Counted from the stretch's first letter, positions 33,930-48,944 are shown. The stretch is 64,000 bases of DNA from Azorinus chamasolen (GCA_963576725.1 OY755241.1:26278853-26342852); one strand, 5' to 3'. The notes: generated by a model from the sequence alone, not told the origin. Translations and numbers: made by a program.

Positions 33930-36900
33930 AGGTCATATACTTCGTGTACAAAATTGTATAGGGCGTATACTTTGTGTGCACGATTTCGTGTATACATTGG
34001 ACCATATATAACCGATGATACATTGTGTATACTTGATGTACACGGCCTGTACGCTTGGCACGTTCGGCATACGCCCTGTATAGGATGTATACTTCGTGCA
34101 CAAATTTGGTGTATACATTGGACCATATATAACCGATGATACATTGTGTATACTTGGTGTAAACGGTCTATACGCTTTGTACATTGTGTATACTTGGTGT
34201 AAATGGTCTATACGCTTTGTACATTGTGTACACTTGGTGTAAACGGTCTATACGCTTTGTACATTGGGTATACGTGGTGTAAACGGCCTGTACAGGTCAT
34301 ATACTTCGTGTACAAAATTATATAGGGCGTATAAACGGCCTGTACAGGTCATATACTTCGTGTACAAAATTGTATAGGGCATATACTTTGTGTGCACAAT
34401 TTCGTGTATATATTGGACCATATATAACCGATGATACATTGTGTATACTTGGTGTAAATGGTCTATACGCTTTGTACATTGTGTACACTTGGTGTAAACG
34501 GTCTATACGCTTTGTACATTGGGTATACGTGGTGTAATCGGCCTGTACAGGGCGTATACTTTGTGTGCACAATTTGGTGTATACATTGGACCATATATAA
34601 CAGATGATACATTGTGTATACTTGGTGTACACGACCTATACGCTTGGTATTAGGCATACGCCCTGTACAGGACGTATACTTCGTGCACAAAATTTAGTGT
34701 ATACATTGGACCATATATAACCGATGATACATTGTGTATACTTGGTGTAAACGGTCTATACGCTTTGTACATTGGGTATACGTGGTGTAAACGGCCTGTA
34801 CAGGTCATATACTTCGTGTACAAAATTGTATAGGGCGTATACTTTGTGTGCACAATTTGGTGTATACATTGGACCATATATAACCGATGATACATTGTGT
34901 ATACTTGGTGTAAACGGTCTATACGCTTTGTACATTGTGTATACTTGGTGTAAATGGTCTATACGCTTTGTACATTGGGTATACGTCGTGCAAACGGCCT
35001 GTACAGGGCGTAGACTTTGTGTGCACAATTTGGTGTATACATTGGACCATATATAACCGATGATACATTGTGTATACTTGATGTACACGGCCTGTACGCT
35101 TGGCACGTTGGGCATACTCCCTGTATAGGATGTATACTTCGTCCACAAATTTGGTGTATACATTGGACCATATATAACCGATGATACATTGTGTATACTT
35201 GGTGTAAACGGTCTATACGCTTTGTACATTGTGTATACTTGGTGTAAATGGTCTATACGCTTTGTACATTGTGTACACTTGGTGTAAACGGTCTATACGC
35301 TTTGTACATTGGGTATACGTGGTGTAAACGGCCTGTACAGGCCATATACTTCGTGTACAAAATTGTATAGGGCGTATACTTTGTGTGCACAATTTCGTGT
35401 ATACATTGGACCATATATAACCGATGATATATTGTGAATACTTAGTGTAAACGGTCTATACGCTTTGTACATTGGGTATACGTCGTGCAAACGGCCTGTA
35501 CAGGGCGTATACTTTGTGTGCACAATTTCGTGTATACATTGGACCATATATAACCGATGATACATTGTGTATACTTGATGTACACGGCCTGTACGCTTGG
35601 TACGTTGGGCATACGCCCTGTATAGGACGTATACTTCGTGCACAAAATTTGGTGTATACATTGGACCATATATAACCGATGATACATTGTGTATACTTGG
35701 TGTAAACTGTCTATACGCTTTGTACATTGTGTATACTTGGTGTAAACGGTCTATACGCTTTGTACATTGTGTATACTTGGTGTAAATGGTCTATACGCTT
35801 TGTACATTAAGTATACGTCCTGTACAGGGCGTATGCCTAATGTACCAAGCGTATAGGTCGTGTACACCAAGTATACACAATGTATCATCGGTTATATATG
35901 TACACATTGTGTATACTTGGTGGAAATGGTCTATACGCTTTGTACATTGTGTACACTTGGTGTAAACGGTCTATACGCTTTGTACATTGGGTATACGTGG
36001 TGTAATCGGCCTGTACAGGGCGTATACTTTGTGTGCACAATTTGGTGTATACATTGGACCATATATAACAGATGATACATTGTGTATACTTGGTGTACAC
36101 GACATATACGCTTGGTATTAGGCATACGCCCTGTACAGGACGTATACTTCGTGCACAAAATTTGGTGTATACATTGGACCATATATAACCGATGATACAT
36201 TGTGTATACTTGGTGTAAACGGTCTATACGCTTTGTACATTGGGTATACGTGGTGTAAACGGCCTGTACAGGTCATATACTTCGTTTACAAAATTGTATA
36301 GGGCGTATACTTTGTGTGCACAATTTGGTGTATACATTGGACCATATATAACCGATGATACATTGTGTATACTTGGTGTAAACGGTCTATACGCTTTGTA
36401 CATTGTGTATACTTGGTGTAAATGGTCTATACGCTTTGTACATTAGGTATACGTGGTGTAAACTGCCTGTACAGGGCGTATACTTTGTGTGCACAATTTG
36501 GAGTATACATTGGACCATATATAACCGATGATACATTGTGTATACTTAGTGTAAACGGTCTATACGCTTTGTACATTGGGTATACGTCGTGCAAACGGCC
36601 TGTACAGGGCGTGTACTTTGTGTGCACAATTTGGTGTATACATTGGACCATATATAACCGATGATACATTGTGTATACTTGATGTACACGGCCTGTACGC
36701 TTGGTACGTTGGGCATACGCCCTGTATAGGACGTATACTTCGTGCACAAAATTTGGTGTATACATTGGACCATATATAACCGATGATACATTGTGTATAC
36801 TTGGTGTAAACTGTCTATACGCTTTGTACATTGTGTATACTTGGTGTAAACGGTCTATACGCTTTGTACATTGTGTATACTTGGTGTAAATGGTCTATAC

Positions 36901-39900
36901 GCTTTGTACATTGGGTATACGTGGTGTAAACTGCCTGTACAGGGCGTATACTTTGTGTGCACAATTTGGTGTATACATTGGACCATATATAACCGATGAT
37001 ACATTGTGTATACTTGGTGTAAACGGTCTATACGCTTTGTACATTGTGTATACTTGGTGTAAATGGTCTATACGCTTTGTACATTGGGTATACGTGGTGT
37101 AAACTGCCAGTACAGGGCGTATACTTTGTGTGCACAATTTGGTGTATACATTGGACCATATATAACCGATGATACATTGTGTATACTTAGTGTAAACGGT
37201 CTATACGCTTTGTACATTGGGTATACGTCGTGCAAACGGCCTGTACAGGGCGTATACTTTGTGTACAAAATTGTATAGGGCGTATACTTTGTGTGCACAA
37301 TTTGGTGTATACATTGGACCATATATAACCGATGATACATTGTGAATACTTAGTGTAAACGGTCTATACGCTTTGTACATTGGGTATACGTCGTGCAAAC
37401 GGCCTGTACAGGGCGTATACTTTGTGTGCACAATTTGGTGTATACATTGGACCATATATAACCGATGATACATTGTGTATACTTGATGTACACGGCCTGT
37501 ACGCTTGGCACGTTGGGCATACGCCCTGTATAGGACGTATACTTCGTGCACAAAATTTGGTGTATACATTGCACCATATATAACCGATGATACATTGTGT
37601 ATACTTGATGTAAACGGTCTATACGCTTTGTACATTGGGTATACGTGGTGTAAACGGCCTGTACAGGTCATATACTTCGTGTACAAAATTGTATAGGGCG
37701 TATACTTTGTGTGCACAATTTGGTGTATACATTGGACCATATATAACCGATGATACATTGTGTATACTTGATGTACATGGTGTAAACGGCCTGTACAGGT
37801 CATATACTTCGTGTACAAAATTGTATAGGGCGTATACTTTGTGTGCACAATTTCGTGTATACATTGGACCATATATAACCGATGATACATTGTGTATACT
37901 TAGTGTAAACGGTCTATACGCTTTGTACATTGGGTATACGTCGTGCAAACGGCCTGTACAGGGCGTATACTTTGTGTGCACCATTTTGTGTATACATTGG
38001 ACCATATATAACCGATGATACATTGTGTATACTTAGTGTAAACGGTCTATACGCTTTGTACATTGGGTATACGTCGTGCAAACGGCCTGTACAGGGCGTA
38101 TACTTTGTGTGCACCATTTTGTGTATACATTGGACCATATATAACCGATGATACATTGTGTATACTTGGTGTAAACGGTCTATACGCTTTGTACATTGGG
38201 TACACGTGGTGTAAACGGCCTGTACAGGTCATATACTTCGTGTACAAAATTGTATAGGGCGTATACTTTGTGTGCACAATTTCGTGTATACATTGGACCA
38301 TATATAACCGATGATACATTGTGAATACTTAGTGTAAACGGTCTATACGCTTTGTACATTGGGTATACGTCGTGCAAACGGCCTGTACAGGGCGTATACT
38401 TTGTGTGCACAATTTGGTGTATACATTGGACCATATATAACCGATGATACATTGTGTATACTTGATGTACACGGCCTGTACGCTTGGTACGTTGGGCATA
38501 CGCCCTGTATAGGACGTATACTTCGTGCACAAAATTTGGTGTATACATTGGACCATATATAACCGATGATACATTGTGTATACTTGGTGTAAACTGTCTA
38601 TACGCTTTGTACATTGTGTATACTTGGTGTAAACGGTCTATACGCTTTGTACATTGTGTATACTTGGTGTAAATGGTCTATACGCTTTGTACATTGGGTA
38701 TACGTGGTGTAAACTGCCTGTACAGGGCGTATACTTTGTGTGCACAATTTGGTGTATACATTGGACCATATATAACCGATGATACATTGTGTATACTTGG
38801 TGTAAACGGTCTATACGCTTTGTACATTGTGTATACTTGGTGTAAATTGTCTATACGCTTTGTACATTGTGTACACTTGGTGTAAACGGTCTATACGCTT
38901 TGTACATTGGGTATACGTGGTGTAAACGGCCTGTACAGGGTGTATACTTTGTGTGCACAATTTGGTGTGTACAGGACGTATACTTCGTGCACAAAATTTG
39001 GTATATACATTGGACCATATATAACCGATGATACATTGTGTATACTTGGTGTAAATGGTCTATACGCTTTGTACATTGGGTATACGTGGTGTAAACGGCC
39101 TGTACAGGTCATATACTTCGTGTACAAAATTGAATAGGGCGTATACTTTGTGTGCACAATTTGGTGTATACATTGGACCATATATAACCGATGATACATT
39201 GTGTATACTTGGTGTAAACGGTCTATACGCTTTGTACATTGTGTATACTTGGTGTAAATGGTCTATACGCTTTGTACATTGGGTATACGTGGTGTAAACT
39301 GCCAGTACAGGGCGTATACTTTGTGTGCACAATTTGGTGTATACATTGGACCATATATAACCGATGATACATTGCGTATACTTAGTGTAAACGGTCTATA
39401 CGCTTTGTACATTGGGTATACGTCGTGCAAACGGCCTGTACAGGGCGTATACTTTGTGTACAAAATTGTATAGGGCGTATACTTTGTGTGCACAATTTCG
39501 TGTATACATTGGACCATATATAACCGATGATACATTGTGAATACTTAGTGTAAACGGTCTATACGCTTTGTACATTGGGTATACGTCGTGCAAACGGCCT
39601 GTACAGGGCGTATACTTTGTGTGCACAATTTGGTGTATACATTGGACCATATATAACCGATGATACATTGTGTATACTTGATGTACACGGCCTGTACGCT
39701 TGGTACGTTGGGCATACGCCCTGTATAGGACGTATACTTCGTGCACAAAATTTGGTGTATACATTACACCATATATAACCGATGATACATTGTGTATACT
39801 TGATGTAAACGGTCTATACGCTTTGTACATTGGGTATACGTGGTGTAAACGGCCTGTACAGGTCATATACTTCGTGTACAAAATTGTATAGGGCGTATAC

Positions 39901-41976
39901 TTTGTGTGCACAATTTGGTGTATACATTGGACCATATATAACCGATGATACATTGTGTATACTTGATGTACGTGGTGTAAACGGCCTGTACAGGTCATAT
40001 ACTTCGTGTACAAAATTGTATAGGGCGTATACTTTGTGTGCACAATTTGGTGTATACATTGGACCATATATAACCGATGATACATTGTCTATACTTAGTG
40101 TAAACGGTCTATACGCTTTGTACATTGGGTATACGTCGTGCAAACGGCCTGTACAGGGCGTATACTTTGTGTGCACCATTTTGTGTATACATTGGACCAT
40201 ATATAACCGATGATACATTGTCTATACTTAGTGTAAACGGTCTATACGATTTGTACATTGGGTATACGTCGTGCAAACGGCCTGTACAGGGCGTATACTT
40301 TGTGTGCACCATTTCGTGTATACATTGGACCATATATAACCGATGATACATTGTGTATACTTGATGTACAAGGCCTGTACGCTTGGTACGTTGGGCATAC
40401 GCCCTGTATAGGACGTATACTTCGTGCAAAACATTTGGTGTATATATTGGACCATATATAACCGATGATACATTGTGTATACTTGGTGTAAACGGTCTAT
40501 ACGCTTTGTACATTGTGTATACTTGGTGTAAATGGTCTATACGCTTTGTACATTGTGTACACTTGGTGTAAACGGTCTATACGCTTTGTACATTGGGTAT
40601 ACGTGGTGTAATCGGCCTGTACAGGGCGTATACTTTGTGTGCACAATTTGGTGTATACATTGGACCATATATAACAGATGATACATTGTGTATACTTGGT
40701 GTACACGACCTATACGCTTGGTATTAGGCATACGCCCTGTACAGGACGTATACTTCGTGCACAAAATTTGGTGTATACATTGGACCATATATAACCGATG
40801 ATACATTGTGTATACTTGGTGTAAACGGTCTATACGCTTTGTACATTGGGTATACGTGGTGTAAACGGCCTGTACAGGTCATATACTTCGTGTACAAAAT
40901 TGTATAGGGCGTATACTTTGTGTGCACAATTTGGTGTATACATTGGACCATATATAACCGATGATACATTGTGTATACTTGGTGTAAACGGTCTATACGC
41001 TTTGTACATTGTGTATACTTGGTGTAAATGGTCTATACGCTTTGTACATTGGGTATACGTGGTGTAAACTGCCTGTAAAGGGCGTATACTTTGTGTGCAC
41101 AATTTGGTGTATACATTGGACCATATATAACCGATGATACATTGTGTATACTTAGTGTAAACGGTCTATACGCTTTGTACATTGGGTATACGTCGTGCAA
41201 ACGGCCTGTACAGGGCGTATACTTTGTGTGCACCATTTTGTGTATACATTGGACCATATATAACCGATGATACATTGTGTATACTTGGTGTAAACGGTCT
41301 ATACGCTTTGTACATTGGGTACACGTGGTGTAAACGGCCTGTACAGGTCATATACTTCGTGTACAAAATTGTATAGGGCGTATACTTTGTGTGCACAATT
41401 TCGTGTATACATTGGACCATATATAACCGATGATACATTGTGAATACTTAGTGTAAACGGTCTATACGCTTTGTACATTGGGTATACGTCGTGCAAACGG
41501 CCTGTACAGGGCGTGTACTTTGTGTGCACAATTTGGTGTATACATTGGACCATATATAACCGATGATACATTGTGTATACTTGATGTACACGGCCTGTAC
41601 GCTTGGTACGTTGGGCATACGCCCTGTATAGGACGTATACTTCGTGCACAAAATTTGGTGTATACATTGGACCATATATAACCGATGATACATTGTGTAT
41701 ACTTGGTGTAAACGGTCTATACGCTTTGTACATTGTGTATACTTGGTGTAAATGGTCTATACGCTTTGTACATTGGGTATACGTGGTGTAAACTGCCAGT
41801 ACAGGGCGTATACTTTGTGTGCACAATTTGGTGTATACATTGGACCATATATAACCGATGATACATTGTGTATACTTAGTGTAAACGGTCTATACGCTTT
41901 GTACATTGGGTATACGTCGTGCAAACGGCCTGTACAGGGCGTATACTTTGTGTACAAAATTGTATAGGGCGTATAG
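33930..41976 (-). repeat. SatA array, block 3, inverted
   Basis: Eight kb of the same 133-bp satellite on the opposite strand. The order of rare variants read on the minus strand (for example gccctttacagg at ~41075 and the shortened ccgtatgcctaataccaagcg type at ~40720) follows that of block 1 (5341, 5695), so the two blocks share higher-order structure. Units near 37200-37890 and 39396-40085 repeat at 2,195 bp. Confidence 0.95.
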
Positions 41977-44900
41977 ACTATTTACACCAAGTATACACAA
42001 TGTACAAAGCGTATAGACCGTTTACACCAAGTATACACAATGTATCATCGGTTATATATGGTCCAATGTATACACCAAATTGTGCACACAAAGTATACGC
42101 CCTATTCAATTTTGTACACGAAGTATATGACCTGTACAGGCCGTTTACACCACGTATACCCAATGTACAAAGCGTGTAGACCGTTTACACCAAGTATACA
42201 CAATGTATCATCGGTTATATATGGTCCAATGTATACACCAAATTTTGTGCACGAAGTATACGTCCTGTACAGGGCGTATGCCTAATGTACCAAGCGTATA
42301 GGTCGTGTACACCAAGTATACACAATGTATCATCGGTTATATATGGTCCAATGTATACACCAAATTGTGCACACAAAGTATACGCCCTGTACAGGCCGTT
42401 TACACCACGTATACTCAATGTACAAAGCGTATAGACCGTTTACACCAAGTGTACACAATGTACAAAGCGTATAGACCATTTACACCAAGTATACACAATG
42501 TACAAAGCGTATAGACCGTTTACACCAAGTATACACAATGTATCATCGGTTATATATGGTCCAATGTATACACCAAATGTTGTGCACGAAGTAAACGTCA
42601 TATACAGGGCGTATGCCCAACGTACCAAGCGTACAGGCCGTGTACATCAAGTATACACAATGTATCATCGGTTATATATGGTCCAATGTATACACGAAAT
42701 GGTGCACACAAAGTATACGCCCTGTACAGGCCGTTTGCACGACGTATACCCAATGTACAAAGCGTATAGACCATTTACACCAAGTATACACAATGTACAA
42801 AGCGTATAGACCGTTTACACCAAGTATACACAATGTATCATCGGTTATATATGGTCCAATGTATACACCAAATTGTGCACACAAAGTATACGCCCTATAC
42901 AATTTTGTACACGAAGTATATGACCTGTACAGGCCGTTTACACCACGTATACCCAATGTACAAGGCGTGTAGACCGTTTACACCAAGTATACACAATGTA
43001 TCATCGGTTATATATGGTCCAATGTATACACGAAATTGTGCACACAAAGTATACGCCCTGTACAGGCCGTTTGCACGACGTATACCCAATGTACAAAGCG
43101 TATAGACCGTTTACACCAAGTATACACAATGTATCATCGGTTATATATGGTCCAATGTATACACGAAATTGTGCACACAAAGTATACGCCCTGTACAGGC
43201 CGTTTGCACGACGTATACCCAATGTACAAAGCGTATAGACCATTTACACCAAGTATACACAATGTACAAAGCGTATAGACCGTTTACACCAAGTATACAC
43301 AATGTATCATCGGTTATATATGGTCCAATGTATACACCAAATTGTGCACACAAAGTATACGCCCTATACAATTTTGTACACGAAGTATATGACCTGTACA
43401 GGCCGTTTACACCACGTATACCCAATGTACAAAGCGTGTAGACCGTTTACACCAAGTATACACAATGTATCATCGGTTATATATGGTCCAATGTATACAC
43501 GAAATTGTGCACACAAAGTATACGCCCTGTACAGGCAGTTTACACCACGTATACCCAATGTACAAAGCGTATAGACCATTTACACCAAGTATACACAATG
43601 TACAAAGCGTATAGACCGTTTGCACCAAGTATACACAATGTATCATCGGTTATATATGGTCCAATGTATACACCAAATTGTGCACACAAAGTATACGCCC
43701 TACACAATTTTGTACACGAAGTATATGACCTGTACAGGCCGTTTACACCACGTATACCCAATGTACAAAGCGTGTAGACCGTTTACACCAAGTATACACA
43801 ATGTATCATCGGTTATATATGGTCCAATGTATACACGAAATTGTGCACACAAAGTATACGCCCTGTACAGGCAGTTTACACCACGTATACCCATTGTACA
43901 AAGCGTATAGACCATTTACACCAAGTATACACAATGTACAAAGCGTACAAAGCGTATAGACTATTTACACCAAGTATACATAGACCGTTTACACTAAGTA
44001 TACACAATGTATCATCGGTTATATATGGTCCAATGTATACACCAAATTGTGCACACAAAGTATACGCCCTGTACAGGCAGTTTACACCACGCATACCAAA
44101 TGTACAAAGCGTATAGACCATTTACACCAAGTATACACAATGTACAAAGCGTATAGACCGTTTACACCAAGTATACACAATGTATCATCGGTTATATATG
44201 GTCCAATGTATACACCAAATTGTGCACACAAAGTATACGCCCTATACAATTTTGTACACGAAGTATATGACCTGTACAGGCCGTTTACACGAAATTCTGC
44301 ACGCAAAGTATACGCCCTGTACAGGCCGTCTGCACGACGTATACCCAATGTACAAAGCGTATAGACCGTTTACACAATGTATCATCGGTTATATATGGTC
44401 CAATGTATACAACAAATTGTGCACACAAAGTATACGCCCTGTACAGGCCGTTTACACCACGTATACTCAATGTACAAAGCGTATAGACCGTTTACACCAA
44501 GTGTACACAATGTACAAAGCGTATAGACCATTTACACCAAGTATACACAATGTACAAAGCGTATAGACCGTTTACACCAAGTATACACAATGTATCATCG
44601 GTTATATATGGTCCAATGTATACACCAAATGTTGTGCACGAAGTAAACGTCATATACAGGGCGTATGCCCAACGTACCAAGCGTACAGGCCGTGTACATC
44701 AAGTATACACAATGTATCATCGGTTATATATGGTCCAATGTATACACGAAATGGTGCACACAAAGTATACGCCCTGTACAGGCCGTTTGCACGACGTATA
44801 CCCAATGTACAAAGCGTATAGACCATTTACACCAAGTATACACAATGTACAAAGCGTATAGACCGTTTACACCAAGTATACACAATGTATCATCGGTTAT

Positions 44901-46488
44901 ATATGGTCCAATGTATACACCAAATTGTGCACACAAAGTATACGCCCTATACAATTTTGTACACGAAGTATATGACCTGTACAGGCCGTTTACACCACGT
45001 ATACCCAATGTACAAGGCGTGTAGACCGTTTACACCAAGTATACACAATGTATCATCGGTTATATATGGTCCAATGTATACACGAAATTGTGCACACAAA
45101 GTATACGCCCTGTACAGGCCGTTTGCACGACGTATACCCAATGTACAAAGCGTATAGACCGTTTACACCAAGTATACACAATGTATCATCGGTTATATAT
45201 GGTCCAATGTATACACGAAATTGTGCACACAAAGTATACGCCCTGTACAGGCCGTTTGCACGACGTATACCCAATGTACAAAGCGTATAGACCATTTACA
45301 CCAAGTATACACAATGTACAAAGCGTATAGACCGTTTACACCAAGTATACACAATGTATCATCGGTTATATATGGTCCAATGTATACACCAAATTGTGCA
45401 CACAAAGTATACGCCCTATACAATTTTGTACACGAAGTATATGACCTGTACAGGCCGTTTACACCACGTATACCCAATGTACAAAGCGTGTAGACCGTTT
45501 ACACCAAGTATACACAATGTATCATCGGTTATATATGGTCCAATGTATACACGAAATTGTGCACACAAAGTATACGCCCTGTACAGGCAGTTTACACCAC
45601 GTATACCCAATGTACAAAGCGTATAGACCATTTACACCAAGTATACACAATGTACAAAGCGTATAGACCGTTTGCACCAAGTATACACAATGTATCATCG
45701 GTTATATATGGTCCAATGTATACACCAAATTGTGCACACAAAGTATACGCCCTACACAATTTTGTACACGAAGTATATGACCTGTACAGGCCGTTTACAC
45801 CACGTATACCCAATGTACAAAGCGTGTAGACCGTTTACACCAAGTATACACAATGTATCATCGGTTATATATGGTCCAATGTATACACGAAATTGTGCAC
45901 ACAAAGTATACGCCCTGTACAGGCAGTTTACACCACGTATACCCATTGTACAAAGCGTATAGACCATTTACACCAAGTATACACAATGTACAAAGCGTAC
46001 AAAGCGTATAGACTATTTACACCAAGTATACATAGACCGTTTACACTAAGTATACACAATGTATCATCGGTTATATATGGTCCAATGTATACACCAAATT
46101 GTGCACACAAAGTATACGCCCTGTACAGGCAGTTTACACCACGCATACCAAATGTACAAAGCGTATAGACCATTTACACCAAGTATACACAATGTACAAA
46201 GCGTATAGACCGTTTACACCAAGTATACACAATGTATCATCGGTTATATATGGTCCAATGTATACACCAAATTGTGCACACAAAGTATACGCCCTATACA
46301 ATTTTGTACACGAAGTATATGACCTGTACAGGCCGTTTACACGAAATTCTGCACGCAAAGTATACGCCCTGTACAGGCCGTCTGCACGACGTATACCCAA
46401 TGTACAAAGCGTATAGACCGTTTACACAATGTATCATCGGTTATATATGGTCCAATGTATACAACAAATTGTGCACACAAAGTATACA
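41977..46488 (+). repeat. SatA array, block 4, forward
   Basis: Orientation flips at about 41977 (ttgtatagggcgtatag|actatttacacc) and again at ~46488 (acaaagtatac|attggacc). Contains an essentially perfect tandem duplication of 2,052 bp (42362-44413 and 44414-46465). Confidence 0.95.
42362..46465 (+). repeat. 2,052-bp tandem duplication inside SatA
   Basis: Every rare variant in the first copy recurs exactly 2,052 bp later (for example gtatactcaatg, gaagtaaacgtcatatac, cgcataccaaatgt, gaaattctgcacgcaaag). No difference was noticed by eye inside the copies, so the duplication is recent or an assembly product. Confidence 0.9.
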
Positions 46489-46890
46489 TTGGACCATATA
46501 TAACCGATGATACATTGTGAATACTTAGTGTAAACGGTCTATACGCTTTGTACATTGGGTATACGTCGTGCAAACGGCCTGTACAGGGCGTATACTTTGT
46601 GTGTACAATTTGGTGTATACATTGGACCATATATAACCGATGATACATTGTGTATACTTGATGTACACGGCCTGTACGCTTGGTACGTTGGGCATACGCC
46701 CTGTATAGGACGTATACTTCGTGCACAAAATTTGGTGTATACATTGGACCATATATAACCGATGATACATTGTGTATACTTGGTGTAAACTGTCTATACG
46801 CTTTGTACATTGTGTATACTTGGTGTAAACGGTCTATACGCTTTGTACATTGTGTATACTTGGTGTAAATGGTCTATACGCTTTGTACAT
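46489..46890 (-). repeat. SatA array, block 5, inverted
   Basis: Three monomers in minus orientation ending at ctttgtacattggtgtcat, where unique sequence begins. Confidence 0.95.
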
Positions 46891-46941
46891 TGGTGTCATT
46901 TTGGTGTTTATTCAGGACCAATATACTAAAAACTGGGCTGG

Positions 46942-47614
46942 TGATACCCTCTCGGACGGATGAACCATCCACCATGCAGAGGCATCAACCCAGTGGTAGT
47001 GATCAAATATACAAAAAATTTTGCCCTGAAAAGTTCCATCCTGACCTTGACCTTTGACCTTGAAATTCAATAAGCTTCTAGATCTAGGCTGACCATATAC
47101 CAAGTTTGGAAAAAATCTATTGAAAGATGTTGTCTCTAAAGTGTTCAACACATAAAAAAAATAAATGTCCAACTTTGACCTTGACCTTTGACATTGAAAA
47201 TCAATCAATGTTTAGATTTTGTCAAGGGCAAACCATTGACCTTTGACCTATGACATTGAAAATCAATCAGAAATTAGATCCTGTCAAGGGCAAACCATAT
47301 ACCAAGTTTCATTAATATTCATTGAAGAATGTTCTTTTAGTGTGTTAACACGCTCAAACCCAAAAGAATTCTTAGTACTACTGTAAACTTGACCTTTAAC
47401 CTATGATCTTGAAAATCATTTAGCTTCTAGATCTTGGCAAGGGCTAATTACAAACCAAGTTTGGTAAAAATCTATAAAAGGATATTGTCTCTAGTGTGTT
47501 CACAAGAATGTTACTGAAGGACAGAGTGAAGGACGAACAGGATGGATGGACAGGACATACAGGAGTGACCGTAGCATTACAATATCCCCTCCCAACTTTG
47601 TTGGTGAGGGGATA
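46942..47614 (+). repeat. Dispersed repeat of ttgacctttgacctt modules
   Basis: Four or five degenerate modules of ~110-120 bp (cttgacctttgacctt, then aatcaat, then ttagat, then ccaagttt, then tgttctc, then gtgttcac) end in tatcccctcccaactttgtt and gaggggataac. Ends are complementary (taccctc/gagggga), as in the repeat at 1921-2283. Related to the copy at 48945-49445. Confidence 0.6.
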
Positions 47615-47643
47615 ACAAGGGCAACGCTAAGCATGGTATCCCC

Positions 47644-48222
47644 TTGCTGTGTGAAAATTTGACTCGAAAATTGCTGAAAATTGACAAATCCCAATGTGAC
47701 CTAACTCTGGAGAATGGTACCCTCAAAACTAAAATTTATGACAAGAGAGATGATTTTGATTTTCTTATTACAAATTTTCCGTTTCTTGATGGAGATGTGC
47801 CAATTGCACCATCATATGGTGTCTATATTTCACAGCTTGTTCGCTTTGCTCGTGTCTGTAGTTCTGTCTCGGACTTTAACGAATGCAATTTATTTATCAC
47901 AGTGAAACTCTTACATCAGGGTTATCGATATCATAAACTACTGAATTTTTTTTCTAAATTTTACTATCGATATGAATCTTTATTACGCAAATTCAACTGT
48001 ACTTGTAAATTTTTGATCAAACAAGGTATTTCACATCCTCACTTCTATGGAAACACAGTTTACAAAGCACATAAAATAAAAAATCATCCTTTAGACCTTA
48101 TTAGGCCTTTAAATAGACTTATTCATAGGGGGTACAATTTTAACATTGTTGTCAGGTCATTGAATCGAGTGTTTTTCGGTACCAATATTGACCAACTCAT
48201 TAATTCCTTGCATAAAAAATAA
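47644..48222 (+). pseudogene. C-terminal fragment of a retroelement reverse-transcriptase protein
   Basis: 192 open codons ending in TAA. The protein has NGTLKTKIYDKRDDFDF, NFPFLDGDVP, SYGVYISQLVRFARVC, KLLHQGYRYHKL and GISHPHFYG. From memory this is the C-terminal region of a reverse transcriptase-like protein found in many copies in bivalve and cnidarian genomes, where the RT core with its YIDD motif lies upstream. That core is absent here: the sequence before 47644 is a dispersed repeat. A truncated copy that is still open. Confidence 0.6.
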
Positions 48223-48940
48223 ATCTTTACAGTAATTTGGTTTTGCACAACATCTCGTTTTGCCAACTTAGCATATGATGTTTCTTCACTAAAACCATGT
48301 AATTGACTGTAGTGAAGCGACTAATTGCTTCTTAATTGGTTCTGTCATTCTATCTTGCTACCTGAGCTTGCTTTCAGTTAACTGCGAGCACTCTTTCAGA
48401 TGGTTTTATGTTATGTTTCAATGTTTCTTTGCCGTCCAGGTGAGTTGGAAGCATCTTAGAGTGATTTTTATGGTATGTTTTACATGGTTTTGTTTTTTCC
48501 TGTGGCCACACTTTGGGGGAGGGTTCGACTTCGATAGACCTGGTTTAACCTCACCCCATGTTTATGCATCTGTCCCAAGTCAGGAAAATGTTGGTCATGG
48601 GTATGTCTTTGTCTAGTTCTATTTTTCAGTTTATTTATTGATAACTTGGCATTGACCTGTACTGTTAGATAATATTACTTTTTGTTCTTGTCGGGGCCAT
48701 TCAGAGCTTGCTGCAAGGTGTGGACCCCCACTTGTTGAAGACCTTGAGGTGACCTCTGGATGTTTGTTTTGTGTTGGTTGGTTGATGTGATGTTTTGTTT
48801 TCTTCGTGACTTTGCTCCATATCCGTTTTTGTTCATATTGATCTTTTACCTTGATTAGTAGAAAAAAGGATGTGGGGAAAATGTCCATGAGACCAAAATT
48901 CCCCAAACCAACATATAATCCAAACAACAAGAGGGCACTT
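48223..48940 (+). other. Probable 3' flank of the reverse-transcriptase fragment
   Basis: T- and G-rich non-coding sequence following the stop codon. Motifs such as gagcttgctgcaaggtgtgg and gttgaagaccttgaggtgac resemble the 3' UTR of the same retroelement in other bivalves (from memory). No gene. Confidence 0.4.
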
Positions 48941-48944
48941 CAAT

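Noticed and set aside
3037..46890. CRISPR array
   Set aside because: Repeats are contiguous with no unique spacers of constant length, no cas-like genes are present, and the genome is eukaryotic.
3037..46890. Treating every inversion and duplication as an assembly error
   Set aside because: Cannot be excluded, but the joins contain specific microhomology, the LINE insertion has a proper target duplication, and block orders are shared at variant level, so they are reported with long-read checks.
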